The translations under genes and the position numbers were made by a program. A stretch of DNA of 64,000 nt from Phascolomyces articulosus (taxonomy: Eukaryota > Mucoromycota > Mucoromycetes > Mucorales > Lichtheimiaceae): the NCBI GenBank assembly GCA_025677815.1, contig JAIXMP010000024.1:1-64000 (forward strand), in the 5' to 3' direction. Positions 35,914 to 50,332 of this stretch are shown here, piece by piece. The first letter of the stretch is position 1. Every line of letters begins with the position of its first letter. The notes beneath the pieces are model-generated. The model had not been told where the DNA came from. It ran no database searches and worked only from the letters and a program-made list of their open reading frames with translations.

Positions 35914-37783
35914 TTAAAAAATGTTGCGTAGAAAAAGAACGTTGCAAACATATCCTACTCCACTTAATGACTCTCTTACAGTATAGCTTTTTAAAGCATT
36001 TCTGAGATATGAAATACTTGCATTCGGTAAATGATCTTGGCCTTCATCCAAGGTAGTCAACCTTAAACGTTCAATGGTGACCCGTTGTAAGCTTTTACTC
36101 TCCTCAAGCATCCAAACCAAAGCGTCTCGATCCATACATAATTCTGGTAATGCATTTGTGATATAAAGTGTGCGCAAATGTGGGAATAGAGCAAATGCAC
36201 GTAAAGCATCATGCGGGAAATAGCGTCTATCTTGTTGAAGTTGAAATGATTCCATATTTGTTCGAGTACCCAATGCTTGGATAAATTGACAAAATCCATT
36301 GTCTTCATAGTTTAATTTTAAAATTAAAAGTGTATGTAGTTTTGGTGAAAAAGTCAGCGCCATCAAAAGATCTTGAGAGATATAGCGTGTGTGATCCAAT
36401 CGAACATATTCCAACTGCGTCCAGTTATTTTTAGCCAATGAAACAATGAGTGATTCATTGTTATTGCTATTGCTATTGTTTTGTGTACTGTTGTAAGATA
36501 ATTGACAACCTGTAAGAATAAGGTGTTTGATATTTCTGCTGTTGGCTACCAATTGGGTGATATTAATTTTATTTAAGTGTTGAAGGACAAGTCTTTCCAT
36601 CATAGGGGCATGACCAATCATGGTTGGAATACTTGATGGATCCGTCACAATCATGTTACGGGCTATAAATGTATGTAGTCGTGGAGCATGAATTTGTGGA
36701 AGTATGGGTGTCCAACCGGCTCCATTCGATCGCAACAAGAGAGCATGACCAGTGAGGGTTAAATGTTCTAATGTCTTTCCGTTTTTTATAAGATAATGTC
36801 CTATTTTCTCTGGCGTTTGATATTCACTGATTCCTGCCATAAAGCCTCGTAATCGTGGCTCATCATGATTCTGATCGTCGTCTTCATCTATTCTATTCAT
36901 GACATCCTCAAGGGTTTCGTACTCGAGATAGGTGTTGTCGTTTGCTCGCAAGAATACAAGTTTTGGGCACCAGGAGAAAAATTTATCCATATCAGGTTCT
37001 CGAAAGATACCACCAGTTCCACCACCACCTGATCCAAAGTCAAAAACACGTAGGTTGGGACATCGTTGTAATAATGGCTCAAATTGTTCTGTTGAATCCA
37101 TATATAACTTTAAATGTTTTAATTGGGTCAGTGGGATGGAAGAATATTGTGGAAAATCATCAGAGTTGACAGCAGCGTAAAGTGATTGAATAAATGTAAA
37201 ATGAGTTAAGCTGGGGATTGAATCCATCACACGGTTAAAGTATAGTACAGGCTTATGGTCGATAAAAGATAAGACCTTGGTAGTTGATGAAGCAAGTTGT
37301 GTCAATATTTCCAACAGGAAATCTTGGTTGTGTGTGCTACATCGAATAAACTCTATTATTGTTATGACACATAACAAGAAGAAAAAAAAAAGGCAAGTTA
37401 TTATCCCGTATCATCTTCAATGTATTTTTTTCTATATTACCAATGGTTTCAAGTTTGTTACAATGATGATTGATAAGTTTGAGCATAGCAGTATGAAGTT
37501 CCTTGTCATCGTTAAAGTTTCTAAAAGTAACCTTGCGAACATGATTTCCAATACACAGTTCCCAAAGTGTATTATCTTTTTGTATTTGTCCTGGTGTAAG
37601 GGATACATGTGACCATAGTGCGTGTGTATACTGCGGCACAATTTCTTTCCAAGTGTTAGAGGCTTTCATAAGATTCAAGCAATCGCGTTGATTCAGCCAT
37701 GAGAAAATTTTGGTATTGATCTCAAAAGGTAATTGATTCAAAAAGTCGGCATGAATGACATTTTGAATTGTCATGTTTGTCAA
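35914..37783 (-). CDS. F-box protein with leucine-rich repeats
   Basis: Two exons on the minus strand, 37783-37441 and 37352-35914, giving 593 residues. The F-box is at about 12-50 (LNQLPFEINTKIFSWLNQRDCLNLMKAS, shown by its LPxEI..KIF..L pattern). The rest is a series of irregular leucine-rich repeats (LKHLKLYMD, LEHLTLTGH, IKHLILTGCQL, LEYVRLDHTRYIS, LRTLYITNALPEL). Such proteins are the substrate-recognition part of SCF ubiquitin ligases: the F-box binds Skp1 and the LRRs bind the target. The target cannot be told. Mucoralean genomes hold many such F-box/LRR genes, and a broken fragment of another lies at about 61450. Confidence 0.85.
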
Positions 37784-39432
37784 GTAAAACAGGTAGCTTG
37801 TAAACTAGCAATAATAAAAAAAAAGTAAAACAAGAAATATAAAGTGTTGAAATGGTGCCGGATTTCATTATTCTTGTCACCATCCAGGGGTGATTTTTGT
37901 GAAACAGAAATCATGAGCCCAACGCGCTTCTAATGTCCTTCGGTGTCAAAAAAGTTCAAGAAATGCTACCATTAAAATAAACCATTCCTTTCTATTTTTT
38001 CCTTTGACACTTTGAATCAATTTAAAATATTAAATGGAATAGTACTAATTACTCTTTTAAAAGGTGGCAAGTTTAATGAGATGGATAAAAAAAATAACTA
38101 TTACAGTAAAATACATCATTTTATTATAGAACAATTAACGAACAAAATCCATACTTTAATTTTGCAAGGTGTTAAAATATAATAATAATAATAATAATAT
38201 GTCTGTGCTTCTCCCTTGCATGTAATTGTATTAATATATATATATATATATTTCAAAAGGAATAATAATTCAGTATAATCGGGTGTAGAGTTAATATGAC
38301 AATAATGGATTTCTTATACGAGGGCTAGAACAAATATATAGGTGTTATGTAAATATGACATTCTGCTCACACGTACTAGAACAAAAGATAAGACTGCTAC
38401 ATCAGTACTGGAGATATTGGACATATAGCCTAATGACCTCAGGAGGATACACATCTTTTACTAAAGAATATTATTCATTTGCTACCATGGGAAATCGCTG
38501 TATTTGTAAAGAGCAAGGTGAAAATGTGAAGCAATTTGAAAAAAGTTGGTAGCTCTTAATTGGGAAATTCATCGAGTCTAATAAACCAAAAAATCCCAGT
38601 AATATAAGAGAATTACCATAAACACAATAATATATTGAACATGAAAGGTGATAAATAACACATTTTCACCATAAGAGAAGTGATTGGTAAATATAATCAG
38701 CAAATGACTTTGGATGTATATTTTTGATATTAATGTATTCACTTTACAACAATATTACATCCTATCGAATCATAATTGGCACAACTTTTCGTACGAATTT
38801 GCAAATATTTTTGTAATTCCAAACAAGATGTGCCAAGTAGGAGTGTTTTATGGTTTTACATTATATTGTACTATTCTCCTACTATCACCACTACCAGCCA
38901 ATCCTGGTTTACAAAAACTAGTAGGTTTTAGTACCTTCCTCTATGACCCTCATATCGTACTTCTATAACGAGTTTATACTTTTCCGAGATGATGAGTATC
39001 ACTATAAACCTGGGTATTAAAGATCTTTCTAGTGACATTCTGAAGCATTCATGCAAGTGGAATTCAATTCCATATTTACCCAGCTTTCTCTCTTATGGCA
39101 CTATCCAAAATTATAACAACAGTGATAAACCACATCAAAATTATATTTTTTTCTGATCGTTTCTTCAATCAAAGAAAAAGTTGAACAGGCTTTTTTGTTT
39201 AATCTATATATAAGACTATAACGTCTTTGGTAAATCATTAAAAGATATACATTCACATCTATCTAAATAGAAGATATGTTAGTGAAGAGCAAATATAGAA
39301 ACTATATGACTGGAGCAGCTCATCTTAAAGACTGAAATATAAAAATGCAAGTTTTTTTAGTGTAAAAAAAGGTTTAAAGTTTATATATATATAAAGAAGA
39401 AGGGAAGGATGGGTGAGGAAAGAGAAAAAAAA
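37784..39432. other. AT-rich intergenic region with microsatellites
   Basis: No supportable gene in about 1.6 kb. An (AAT)n run lies near 38180-38199 and a (TA)n run near 38234-38251. ORFs at 38355 and 38714 show no domain or codon pattern that I recognise. Confidence 0.4.
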
Positions 39433-42400
39433 TTAATAGTGTTGTTGTTGCTGTGAAGTTTTTCCACCAAACTTTTGTTTTAACCTCTGTAATCTTTGTT
39501 TAATTTCAGTGGCATCATCTAATAATTGTATTAAGTTTTGTTAGTAAATCAATGAATTCCATGCTATAAAACGTAAAAAGAAGATATGTTTACCTGCATG
39601 CATACTAGCGCGTACACCTGACATGGATGAAGTACGATGTAAATCAAACGATTGTTTTTGTTCTTGGAGGACGGGGGATGATATTTGAGGTGATGATGAA
39701 TTACGTGGTGATGAATGGTGACTACTATATTCTCCTCCAGAAGGTGTAGAAGATGGTTGTGATGTGACGGTAGTATTAGCCAAAGGAGGACTTGCTGATG
39801 ATGGCATTGTATTAATAGCAATTGGAGTTGCAGCAGGGGATGGAGTAGGTTGTTGTTGTTGTTGTTGTTGTTGTTGGTGATGGTTTGAAGAAGGCGGTGA
39901 TGTGTTGGATCGTAATTCATTATCTTCGGCAGCAAGATTACTCAAACCACGACGAATATAACTTTGGAAATAAGTTCCAGATTGACTAAGGTATGTATTG
40001 ACCTTGGCTTCAGCAAGAGGATATTTCTTTTGAAATTCATACAATTCAACAATGCCTTGCTTGGTTTGATCACGGGTACCAATTTTGACAAAGATTTGAG
40101 TAAGAAGGTTATTCATTTCATAATCGGATAGCGGTTTGTTTGGATCCTGTGGTTGTTCTTCATCCAGTTGCATTGGTTGGACATTATTAGCGGTATTATT
40201 ATTAATAGGTGTATTGTTGTTACGCATAGGTGTAGCAACGGGTATCGTAGCGTCCATGGTTACACTAGAAGCATCACCTTCTCCTGAAGGATAAGATGCC
40301 ATAGATGCTGATCGTAACATACCATTGGATTGAAGTGATGATATAGATGATGGTCGACTCATTGACGAGTTAAGGGAATGCATCGAATATCTTTGCTGCT
40401 GCTGTTGTTGTTGCATACCTACGGGTGATTGCGGAGGTGGTTGCTGCTGTGCTTGTTGCTGTTGCTGTTGTAAACGAGCTTGTTGCATTCGTTCACGTTT
40501 TCGACAAGCTTCCAGCATATGATGTAAATATGGATATACACTGCTTGCAGGAGGATTATCAATCAATGTCAAATGTTGGAAAATTGAATCGCCCAATCCA
40601 TTGACAAGTTCCAAAAGTAATGTTTTGACCGTTCGTAGTGGCATTTCACCTAAAGGAACATTCTCTGCCGCACGACGTTTCCATTCTGCTGGTGGGGTGG
40701 TAATGAAAAACTTGTTGATTTCATATAATAATTCATCAGGATTTAATGTACCTGCACGTAAGTTTTCTTGAACCGTTTTTGCCAATTTCCATAAACATTT
40801 CATGGTCAATTCTGTATAGCGTGTTTCTTTGGCACTTGGATCGTCTCCAGGACGAAGACCTGCTGCACAAGATCCCAAAATTGAAAGCAACGCACTATAT
40901 AAAATATTGATAGAATGAGTTAATAAACACTACCTTCTTGGAAAAATACATTAAATAAGATGTTTTACCTAAACGTAGCGTTTCGATGACTATTCTCAAG
41001 AACCTTCACCATGGCTACGTTCAACGCCTTGGATAATTGTGGACCAGATTCCATAGCAAGCATTTTTTGATCAAGCAAGCGGTGAGCTAATTCTTCCAAC
41101 AAGTGATGCAACGCTTCCTGGGATACAGCACATGCAAGATCACGGTTAGAGAACAAAAGAACAAGAGCATTAACAAGATGTTTACACAAACGTGTCATGG
41201 CTGGTACACGTGGATCGACATTCGAGTAAGCAAGACGCACTTGAAGCGTAATTGCATTAATTAAGGGTTCGATATCAGGTAATATAAGGTCAGGCTTGGA
41301 GTTCAATAATTTATCCAATTGTTTCAGAGCCTCAATACTTGGCTGTGGATCACCACTGGTAATCTGTGAGATCAAATAATCAACAATATATTCACCACGG
41401 TCTTGTTGAACAGCTTTTTGGAATGCTTGATGAGTAGCTGATCGAGGTTGACGCATCGAAGAAGGCCCTGGTAATGTGCGTGGTTCGTTAATACCTGCCA
41501 TTCCACCTGGTTCGTTGAATTGATTACCATAATCGTCTGTTACATCTTCCATAGGTTCTGGATCGTATTGCCGTTGTTGTGGTTGTGGAGGAGGTGCTGA
41601 TGGTTGCACCATAGTTCGTTGTTTACCATGTGAGGGTCGTGGAAGGCGTGGTAATTGATTGACTGTAGGGAATTCGTCAATTTCCATCTCTTGTGCCTCT
41701 TGCTTTTCTCGGGCTTCCTTTTCAGCGAGAACACTGGCAGATGGTTTGGTACGTTTAAGTCGTTCTTCCAACATGCCCTTTTCCTTTTCGCCTAATCGAC
41801 TCACATATTTGAATACTACATCACCCGTAAGAATATAAGCTTGAGCAATCGCATTCAAAGCAGCATTGCGTACACCAGCATCTCGATCACCAATATGCGT
41901 AGCAATAAGAGGTAGTGATTTGTTGGGAAGCATCACAGAAATACCATTACGTTGAATAAGGGCGCCCACTTCTTCCAGACATTCTGCACGTGCTTTGGCA
42001 TTCTTGGAAGTAGCTGCTGAATCCAATAAATAGTTAAATAATTTGCTGGCAGGATAGATTCGACAAATGGACTTGAGGATATTACGAATACGTGTACGCA
42101 TGACTTCCTTTGGATCACCCACTTTGTTAATCAAGAATGGCAAGAACGAAACAGCTTCATATTCTGTCAAATGATATCCTTCTTCATCCATGATGGCAAC
42201 CATATTTTGAGTAATGTCAAGGCATTTGATAAGCATACTTGTATTAGTGTCAAAGAATCGAATGGTCAAGTATTTGAGAATGAGATCTGCATTGACAATG
42301 AAGCGTTCTTTCATATCGGAGAAATCGACATCATACTTGTCAGATGATACTTCTGGGTTCGCCATACATTCGTTCAATAGATTGAGACCGTTTAATCGAT

Positions 42401-45400
42401 CACGTTCGGCATATTGACTTGTGCTGAAAAGGAGACTACATACTTCAGCGCTCATATTAGGTTCGCATGATGTTCGTAAACCATCCTGGATATCGGGTCG
42501 TGGTGTATCGAATTGCCATCGGATTTCTTTTTTGGCACGCAACTGTTTTGCACGGGGATCACTCGTCAATACTGGAGCTTGGACAGCCTCAGCACTTGAA
42601 GCAGCTGCAGGGGGAGCAGAAGCACTTGATGGTGGAGCAATGCCAGATGCTCTTGGTGCTTGTAATCCAGGTTTACGTTTTGAAAGCATGCGTGTACGTC
42701 CAATAGAAGATGCTTTGGGTGCATCTTCACCAGCTGCTGCAGCTGCACTACTTGCTTTCGCTGTTGATACACGTTTAACAGGTGCTGAAGTTGGTGCTGC
42801 TGGTGGTGCACTTACAGCAGCAGCAGAGGCTGCTCCCCTATTCGCTTCAATAATTGGCATAATAGCTTGTCGTTGAGCACCTTTCAAATCAGCAGCCTTG
42901 TGAACAACAGCATCATAACCGGCGCTAGCAATCACAATAGGTATACATGCCTGTGCTGACTTTCGTACATCACCATTTCGGTCTTGCAAACAAGATAACA
43001 TGGGAGCAATGATAGGTGCAAGATCATAAGATGCCGCGTTTTTGTCTTCTTTCAAGTGAGTAGCAAGCCAGGAAAGTAATTCTTTTCGTAACATGGGTGA
43101 ATCAGCCGCTAAGCTCGTGGCAAACGATCCAATCATGCCTTCCAAACCACATACTTTACGGAATTGTTCCAAAGCAGTAACACCAGCTGCACGTACGTTG
43201 GCCTTGTTATCAGAAAGAGATGCAGTGACCGGCCCAGTCAATGGCTTGAGATATTTTTCAAAAGGTTTACCAGAAGATTCAGCAAGTAAACCAGCAATTT
43301 CCAATGCCATGATTTGCAAGTTTTTGTTACTATCATTGAGTCGTTGTTTTAATACACCAGGGAATTCGCCTAAATTTGGTTTAATTCGTTTGTTGGCACC
43401 TTCAATAATACTGAGAACCTTTTCAAGACCTTCTTTACGAACTTTCCAATTGGCATCACTACATTCACTCGATGCTTTGCTTAATGGAGATGAAATATCG
43501 ACACGAGGGAACAATGACTCAACTGCATCTGCTGCTGCATTTCCACCACCACCGCCTCCTCCTCGACTAGCAGCTTGGCTTTCAGCCTATCAATAAAATT
43601 CAATTAAGTAAGGAATGTTCGAGAAATTCTCCAAATAATAAACAAATAACAAAAGAGCGGGGGGCTTACAGTTGTTCGTGTAGGAGTAGGTGGTTCCATT
43701 TGTGCAACCTTATCAAACTCTGCTTCAATGTTTGCCATCAAAGCTGGTGTAACATCTTGAACAAATGACTTGACCTCTACATCAATAATGATTTTTTTTC
43801 AGCATGTTTTTTTTCTCCAAAAAGATGCGATGTTCCACTATCATTCTTATTACCTGGTCCAATATAGAGTCGTAAAGCACCCAAGACAGTAACGGCACTT
43901 GTACGAACAGATGCATTCGTATTACCAAGAGCAAATTTGAGAAATTCAATTAGATCACGTACTTGCAGACCAGTAATACCGAATTCCATGACAGCAGTAT
44001 GTATCCATGTCAACGAATCAGCAAGAACCTTGGGTGATTTTGCCTTTTTCCAGATAGGATAAGATTGTGAAAAGACAAATTGTAAAGAAGTCTTTTCAGC
44101 AAAGACAACTAAACATTCACCTGCTGCTTTTTTCAATTTAATATCGCCCAATTTTTCAACGAGAACTAATAAAAACAATAAAATCATGCGTTATTTGATA
44201 CTGGCTATTTTCAACATATGTGACCACCATATGTAATTGTAGTTTTCAGTATATAAATCTTTACCTTGTACTGCGATAGCAACACATGCCTTTGTAAAAT
44301 TAGGACATTTTTCAGCCAATAATTGCATGGTAGCAAATAATTTTCCCATCACTTGGAAATTCATTTCCTTCCAACCAGGTTTCTTTGAAAATACACGAAA
44401 AACGATTTCAGGTTCAGTCTCAACTGGGTCCATTTGATCAAAATGACTATAAAGTGATTCCATGGCTGCCAATCTGACTTTCCATTGGCTTTGTTGAAGA
44501 TCATTCCATATTTGCTCAGGAACAAACTCTGTCGTTCGTGCTTCGGCATCTTCAGCTGAAAATCGATATCGCACTTCTTCTGGTCCACTTGAAGGTGGTA
44601 ATTTAGCGGCTTTTTTAGGTCCTGCGGCAGCAGCGGCAGATGCAGCAGGTTTTGGTTTTGGTTTGGATGATGAAAGGGTTGGTTTTTTAGAGGAACTTCC
44701 ACCAGCAAGACGAGCAGGTGGTTTTCGTTTGGGTGGACTGACAGGTGGTGCTGCTTCATCGTCAAGGGCCATAGGTTCAGGTGCTGCTGCTGGTTTAGGT
44801 TTAGGGGCGACTTTTTTGACAGGTGGTTTAGCAGTAGGTGCCTGATTTTTTTTAACAAAAGATTAGCAATAGATAAAAAAAAATAAAGTCATATTTCTTC
44901 ATTTACAAACGTTCTTTACCTTTTTGGCGGGAGGAGGAGGTTTCTTTGCAACAACAGGTTTAGCTTTTACTTCTGCTTTTTCACAAGCTTCTTTGATCTT
45001 TCCCATTTTGATATCATCCAGACTTTCTGTCCAGGGCAAAATTGCTTTTTCACCAATGACTTTCATTAATGTCCCAAGACCTTCCGCACTTGCTTCTCTT
45101 GCACCACCATCTGCATCATCTAATGTTTTTAGCATCAATTCAGCAAATGCCTTGTATTCTGATTTGACAGGGGCGATACGCGTTTCTTTTAATCGCCGAG
45201 AGAGTAATTTCACCGAGTTTGCACGTACTTGAGGATTTTTATGCTTGACACCGGTTGTAATATCTTCAATAATTTCGCTCAGGGGTACAGATGCAAATAC
45301 TGCATTAAGACCATTCGAGAGATGCTCGAGAATGGCTGGTTTACGTTCTTTTAACTTTTCAGTCATAGGTAATGCAACCTATATATCCAAGCGTTTTTTA

Positions 45401-47466
45401 TATATATAAGTCATTATGTCCTTTTTTTCTTTCTTTCATTCTTAGAATCTAATATTCATTATTTACCACTCCTTTATATTTTCCAAAATCTTGTCGAAGG
45501 CCTATTGCAATACGTTCTATACAGTTTGCGGCCGATCCAACCAATAAAATATTTGTATCGCTAATACGCTATAAAATTGTATAATATCCACATAGTGAGA
45601 CATTTTTTTCTTCAGTCTGATAGGTATCATCATTGAACCAAATATCTCTCCTTCTTCACTTCTCCTTTATTACTTACTTTTGCTAATGCGCCCATTAATT
45701 CTGTATAATCTTTATCTGCAAGTCTTGGTGTCTTTAAAATTTCAAGTAAAGCATCTAACGCCTCTCTTCGTTCTTGCCATTTTTTAGATGCCTAAATGTA
45801 ATATTACCCCCATATATACATTCTATTTAGTAATCATGTTATCTCATTCCATTCATACGTATATTAAAAAAATCCAAAACCGTACCAACAAGTCAAAAAA
45901 GTTTCCAGGTAATTTACTAGAAATATCCACTGGATCAGCCAAATCATATGGATCAATAGGGTCTTCATCCATAGCATCCCCACCTTCCCCATCGTCCTGT
46001 CCTTCATCTATTGATGATCGAAAAAAAAGAAGGGTTAGTTATATAAAGGGGGGCTATAAGAACAAGTAAATAAATGTATTACCCATATCAACTTCTTCTG
46101 CAGCAGCAGCAGCTTCAGCCGCAGCAGCTTGTTCCGAGCGCAATAAACGTTCTGGAGTGGCTTTGTCTTTTGGAAGTTTAGAGAATGCATCTTCTAAATC
46201 TTTTTGTTGAACGGGTTTAAGATCAGATAAATATGGGTTGATAGCCGGACCCAACCATCGATAGAGTTCTACAGTTAATGCAGAAGTCTAATAGGATTGG
46301 AATGAGTTAACCTTTGACCTCCCTTACTCCTTTTCCTTTTTCTCTCTAAAAAAAAGAAGTAGCAGCAGCCATATGCATATAATACTTACCTCCGCTCGCA
46401 CATTTTTATCCGTGTGCCCGAATAACTTGGGTATGATTTTAAGTAATGGTTTAGGATTGACTGTCTTGATACCATATTGTCTAATGAATATTAATTCTCG
46501 AATGAATAAGCTGCGTTTTTTTTCTCCAACCTCTTCTAAGAAAATAAAGTTTTTTAATACTAACTTTACAAATTCCTTTAAGACAATTACTGTTTGGGTC
46601 ACCAATTTTGGCTGTTTAGCATTAATGCCGGGTACGACAAGTTCCTGTAAAATAAAGTATAATAAATAAGCTATATGTATCTAATAACCACATATTGATT
46701 ACATATTCACATATTCACATAATGATATAATAATTATACTTACCACTACTGGGTCAGCAACATCGATCTCTGCATATAGCAAAAGAATATTGGTAGCTTT
46801 TTGCTTCGTTCCGACTTTTGTTGCACCGAGGCATTTTTCGACAATCGCAGGCACAACAGTTTCACGAGTGCTAAAATGTTTTTTATTCATCGTAAGCGAT
46901 ATATGATATACTTGCACACTTGTTCTATACTTCTTCCTCTCTCTCTCTCTCTCCCTTTTATATATATTTCCATATTCGCTTCATCCTTTTCCACTATTCT
47001 TTTATCTTCTTTCACTTTAGTAATAACCAAAATGAAGAATGAAAGAAAGAAAAAAAAATAACCGCAGCATAGCTGGAAGAGTTTGGGTCTCTCTCCTTAT
47101 TTTTTTTTGTTTGGATTCACCAAGGTAACGATATATTCGGCTTTTTTCTTACCTTGAAGCGTTAGGTGCATTATTTACAAATTCGTATATTACGTTAAGA
47201 CCAGCTTCTTGAGCCACAGCATTGGCATCTGTTGCGATTTTTTTTAAATAGCTTTCGTATGTATAGAAATCCGAATCGTTGTCCGTTTTTCGTAATAGTG
47301 ATGTTATCTCTTCATAAGCAGATACACGCGCTTTCCAAAGCTAATAAAAATAGGTCAATTTTATTGTTTCTTCTTTAACCATTGGATAAATATGAGTCCT
47401 ATTTACCTTGTGTTGTAATCTGTCAGTTACTGGCAGTGATTGAAAGTCTTCACCTCCAGAGTCCAT
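39433..47466 (-). CDS. XMAP215/ch-TOG family microtubule polymerase with five TOG domains
   Basis: Minus-strand model with 16 exons: 47466-47407, 47340-47153, 46870-46744, 46644-46565, 46480-46390, 46287-46083, 46007-45886, 45791-45678, 45568-45467, 45378-44920, 44841-44265, 44165-43854, 43776-43670, 43586-40969, 40894-39594, 39518-39433. All phases close, giving 2182 residues. TOG arrays lie at about 1-235, 270-500, 590-845, 870-1110 and 1200-1470, linked by Ala/Pro/Lys-rich spacers. A C-terminal helical part follows at about 1570-1850. After a Gln-rich stretch, NNLLTQIFVKIG to FQSYIRRGL (about 1976-2040) resembles the TACC-binding end of animal ch-TOG. TOG domains carry tubulin dimers to growing plus ends. 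Yeast Stu2, Alp14 and Dis1 have two TOGs. Confidence 0.92.
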
Positions 47467-48190
47467 TAAAATTTAATATATATTATTTGTGTTGTAGATT
47501 ATTTGTTGTTTTAATTCGTTGTTATATAATTAAATGTTGGGTCTTGCCCTTTTTTCGAAATCCCTATTTTTTTCTTCTTGAAATCAATAAAATGTGGCGA
47601 AAAAAAAAGGGTGTGTTGTATAAGAACGAAAATGGAGTTTCTTTTAAAAAAAAGGAGAATAATATGTACAAACGCAAGGCACAAAAAATTAGAAAATCAG
47701 GCTCTTTTTTTAAAAAAGTTGGAAAAGCGCGAGAGCGCGAAACATCTCATTTTAGAAGGAGGTTAAATTTTATTGGCTGGTTTATACTTGAACAAGACCA
47801 AACAAAGAATATGACAGCTATGTGCTTCATATAAGATCGAGACATTATAATTGATGTTTGGGATACTCATAATAACTGTAAAGACTTTCAGAGTTTCAAT
47901 TTGAAAGAAGAAGATTCCTGTAGAATAGTAGCTAGCATGTCGTTGAAAGGTCTTTAGTTTCTCGTAGTGTATTGATTTTTATTTATTTTGTAACAACTAT
48001 TAATATATTTGATCGTTTTATAAATACCACTACATACTTTTTTTGCTATTGTTGTTGTTTGTTTATTATGCCTGTTTAGTCTTATGTCGATCAAGTACAT
48101 AACATATATTTGAAAATAAAATCAAAACATTTGATACATATAAAGATTTACAAGAAGTATGTTTCACCGTAGCAGGAGAAAAGTGACAAA
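47467..48190. other. upstream region of the XMAP215 gene
   Basis: AT-rich. The ORF at 47382-47834 overlaps exon 1 of the XMAP215 gene on the other strand and is rich in Lys and Phe from A/T runs; it is not counted as a gene. Confidence 0.4.
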
Positions 48191-48198
48191 AAAAATTT

Positions 48199-48695
48199 GT
48201 GATGAACCCTTTTTCTACCCCTAAAATGTTTTACTCTGACAAGATAATGATGTTCAATAGAGTTCAATTTAATGTAACTAAAACATTTATAATGGAGCAC
48301 TATATAGTGGTAAGAAAAGATGTAGATATGCTATTAACAAAATATCAAGTCAAAGAGCTTAATGCTTCACTTTTGGTTTTTATCGTTAAATATTTGAAGG
48401 ATCAGGATATAATATATGATGCTTCTTTGGATTCAATATAGTTTCCAGTGGTATGATTTTGACATTTTTTTTTGTTCTTGATAGCTAAGCTAAATTTCTG
48501 ACTGATATAATTATATTAGTACGTGACATATGTAATGGCTTCTGCTGAATATGTTCCTGCTTAACTGTTAAGCATAATAAATTATTTGGTGCGTGTACCC
48601 AAAAAATCGGTCAATTTAGTGGTAAAAGTATATGGAAGCGTGCGCATTTCTTTGGATGAACCTATTTTGTGTGAGAAGGTTAATAAGATATAATG
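48199..48695 (+). pseudogene. decayed unidentified coding sequence
   Basis: An 80-codon frame ends at 48441 (MEHYIVVRKDVDMLLTK-like text, hydrophobic VFIVKYLKDQDI). After a gap, protein-like text with stops returns (MASAEYVPA, then LVRVPKKSVNLVVKVYGSV). It looks like the rest of one gene. I do not recognise the family. Confidence 0.25.
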
Positions 48696-49106
48696 AACGT
48701 CCATAAATATGATGAATTTTTCATATCCATATACTGCACGTCATCGAATATAAAATGAGACTGTTATTGAAAAATGTGTCAATAATGCTATGCCACTTGA
48801 CATTCTCAGATGTCAAAGAAGGCACAAAGCTCTATATTTTACCGTTGTCTCGAATCCAAATCTGTAATGACATCATATAGTAGTCTGCGTTTAATATACT
48901 CAAGTGCCTACAAGATAACCTCCATTTTCAAATATCACAAACGTATTTTTTTTCTTTTCTTTGGCTATTCTCGTTGCTTTTATACAATAAATAATATTCT
49001 TTTACACTGGATGAAGAACGCCCATCAGAGAAATCTGGTTGTTTTTGGTGATAAAGTATTTACATCAATTTATCTCTTTTACATTCTTTTCTATAGGTCC
49101 CTCTTA

Positions 49107-49152
<46 letters not shown>

Positions 49153-50332
49153 ATATACCCCATAGCACAAAAGTACAAGCCCTTTTTTTAATAACTTGAT
49201 GTTATGTCCATTTATATTTAGTACTACAAATGCGAATTAAGACATCGCTTCAGGTTATTAAACACCGAACAACTGAAGTTGTCATTATTATTGGTGATGG
49301 AAAATATTTGTAAAAGATAACAATCCCAAGATTTCATTGTTGCGATTAGCATACAATAATGTAGCTCCTAATTCTTTAGATTTCTTTTTCTTTTGTTTCC
49401 TTTCTAGTTGTATATATTTCTTATTATCATCAGTGTCTTCTGCCTATTTTTTCTTTTTGTATTAGAACATAAACCAGTGAAGGAAATCATATAAAAGTAT
49501 ATAGAATCTTAATAACAAACGGCTAATTTCCATTCGCGCAACCAGGTTTGTCAATCATGCAACCATCCATAAATTGTGTAACCTGTATAATTGTTCCTGA
49601 ATTCAATCCTGAAATCCAATACTGAGGCCACTGTAATTATGAATTGATGTTACTTCGTGATTCTACTTTACCTTTGAGGTTGATCCATATACCACTATTG
49701 ATATTATTCTTACCAATGATCTTAGCATCTTGGTCCACCAATGACCTTTATATTTATTTTTACCTACGTTTCGATTGGATGGTTATCCTTGTCAAGCTTT
49801 TCAATGCCAAGATTGATCGGTTACTGCGCTGTTTTGGAAAAAAGTATAAAAGGCTAAAGGTTTTCAATGGAAATAAATAATCATCGAATATTTTACTAAA
49901 AGAGTAACTTATCATTCTTATCCCCCGATCCCTCAAATACTAAATAAGCCATATTTGTTTTAAACTGGTGATATAATCACATCCACCCAATTTCCATTTT
50001 TAATCTAACCAGTAGACCCAAGCACTTTACATACAAATTGTCCAAACTTCTTCAACAGTTGAAAGCTCTTTTATTTAAATTATATCGTTGTAGTATACAT
50101 ACATACTTCTGGTGTTCACTATATTATTAAAATACTTATTTTATAATCCGTAATCGACCTAAAGTTCCACCTTAAATTAAGGATTACACTTGTGAATCCG
50201 TCGGTCGGTATCTTTCAAATGTATATAACACCTAAAATACTGTATAATCATACACAAAGAATTTCATAGTAGTCTTACAATAACCAATGCCGAGACACGG
50301 GAAATCATATAACGAAAAAGTTGCACGACGGA
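48696..50332. other. relic-rich stretch, no intact gene
   Basis: No intact gene. Protein-like text occurs at about 49640-49880 (LRFDWMVILVKLFNAKIDRL) next to stops, possibly part of an old gene of unknown family; its strand is uncertain because the reverse strand is also partly open. Confidence 0.35.
49105..49152. repeat. compound (CT)n(AT)n microsatellite
   Basis: About 30 bases of CT repeats run directly into about 20 bases of TA repeats. It is the longest simple repeat in the window. Confidence 0.85.

Noticed and set aside
42421..42876. 151-residue plus-strand ORF rich in Ala and Gly
   Set aside because: It is the antisense shadow of the Ala-rich linker in the XMAP215 gene.
46481..46564. 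Continuous frame in the XMAP215 gene reading through LVLKNFIFLEEVGEKKR
   Set aside because: It is an 84-base intron (GTTAGT...TTAG). Removing it joins LKEFVK to QYGIKTVNPKP, the expected TOG1 sequence.
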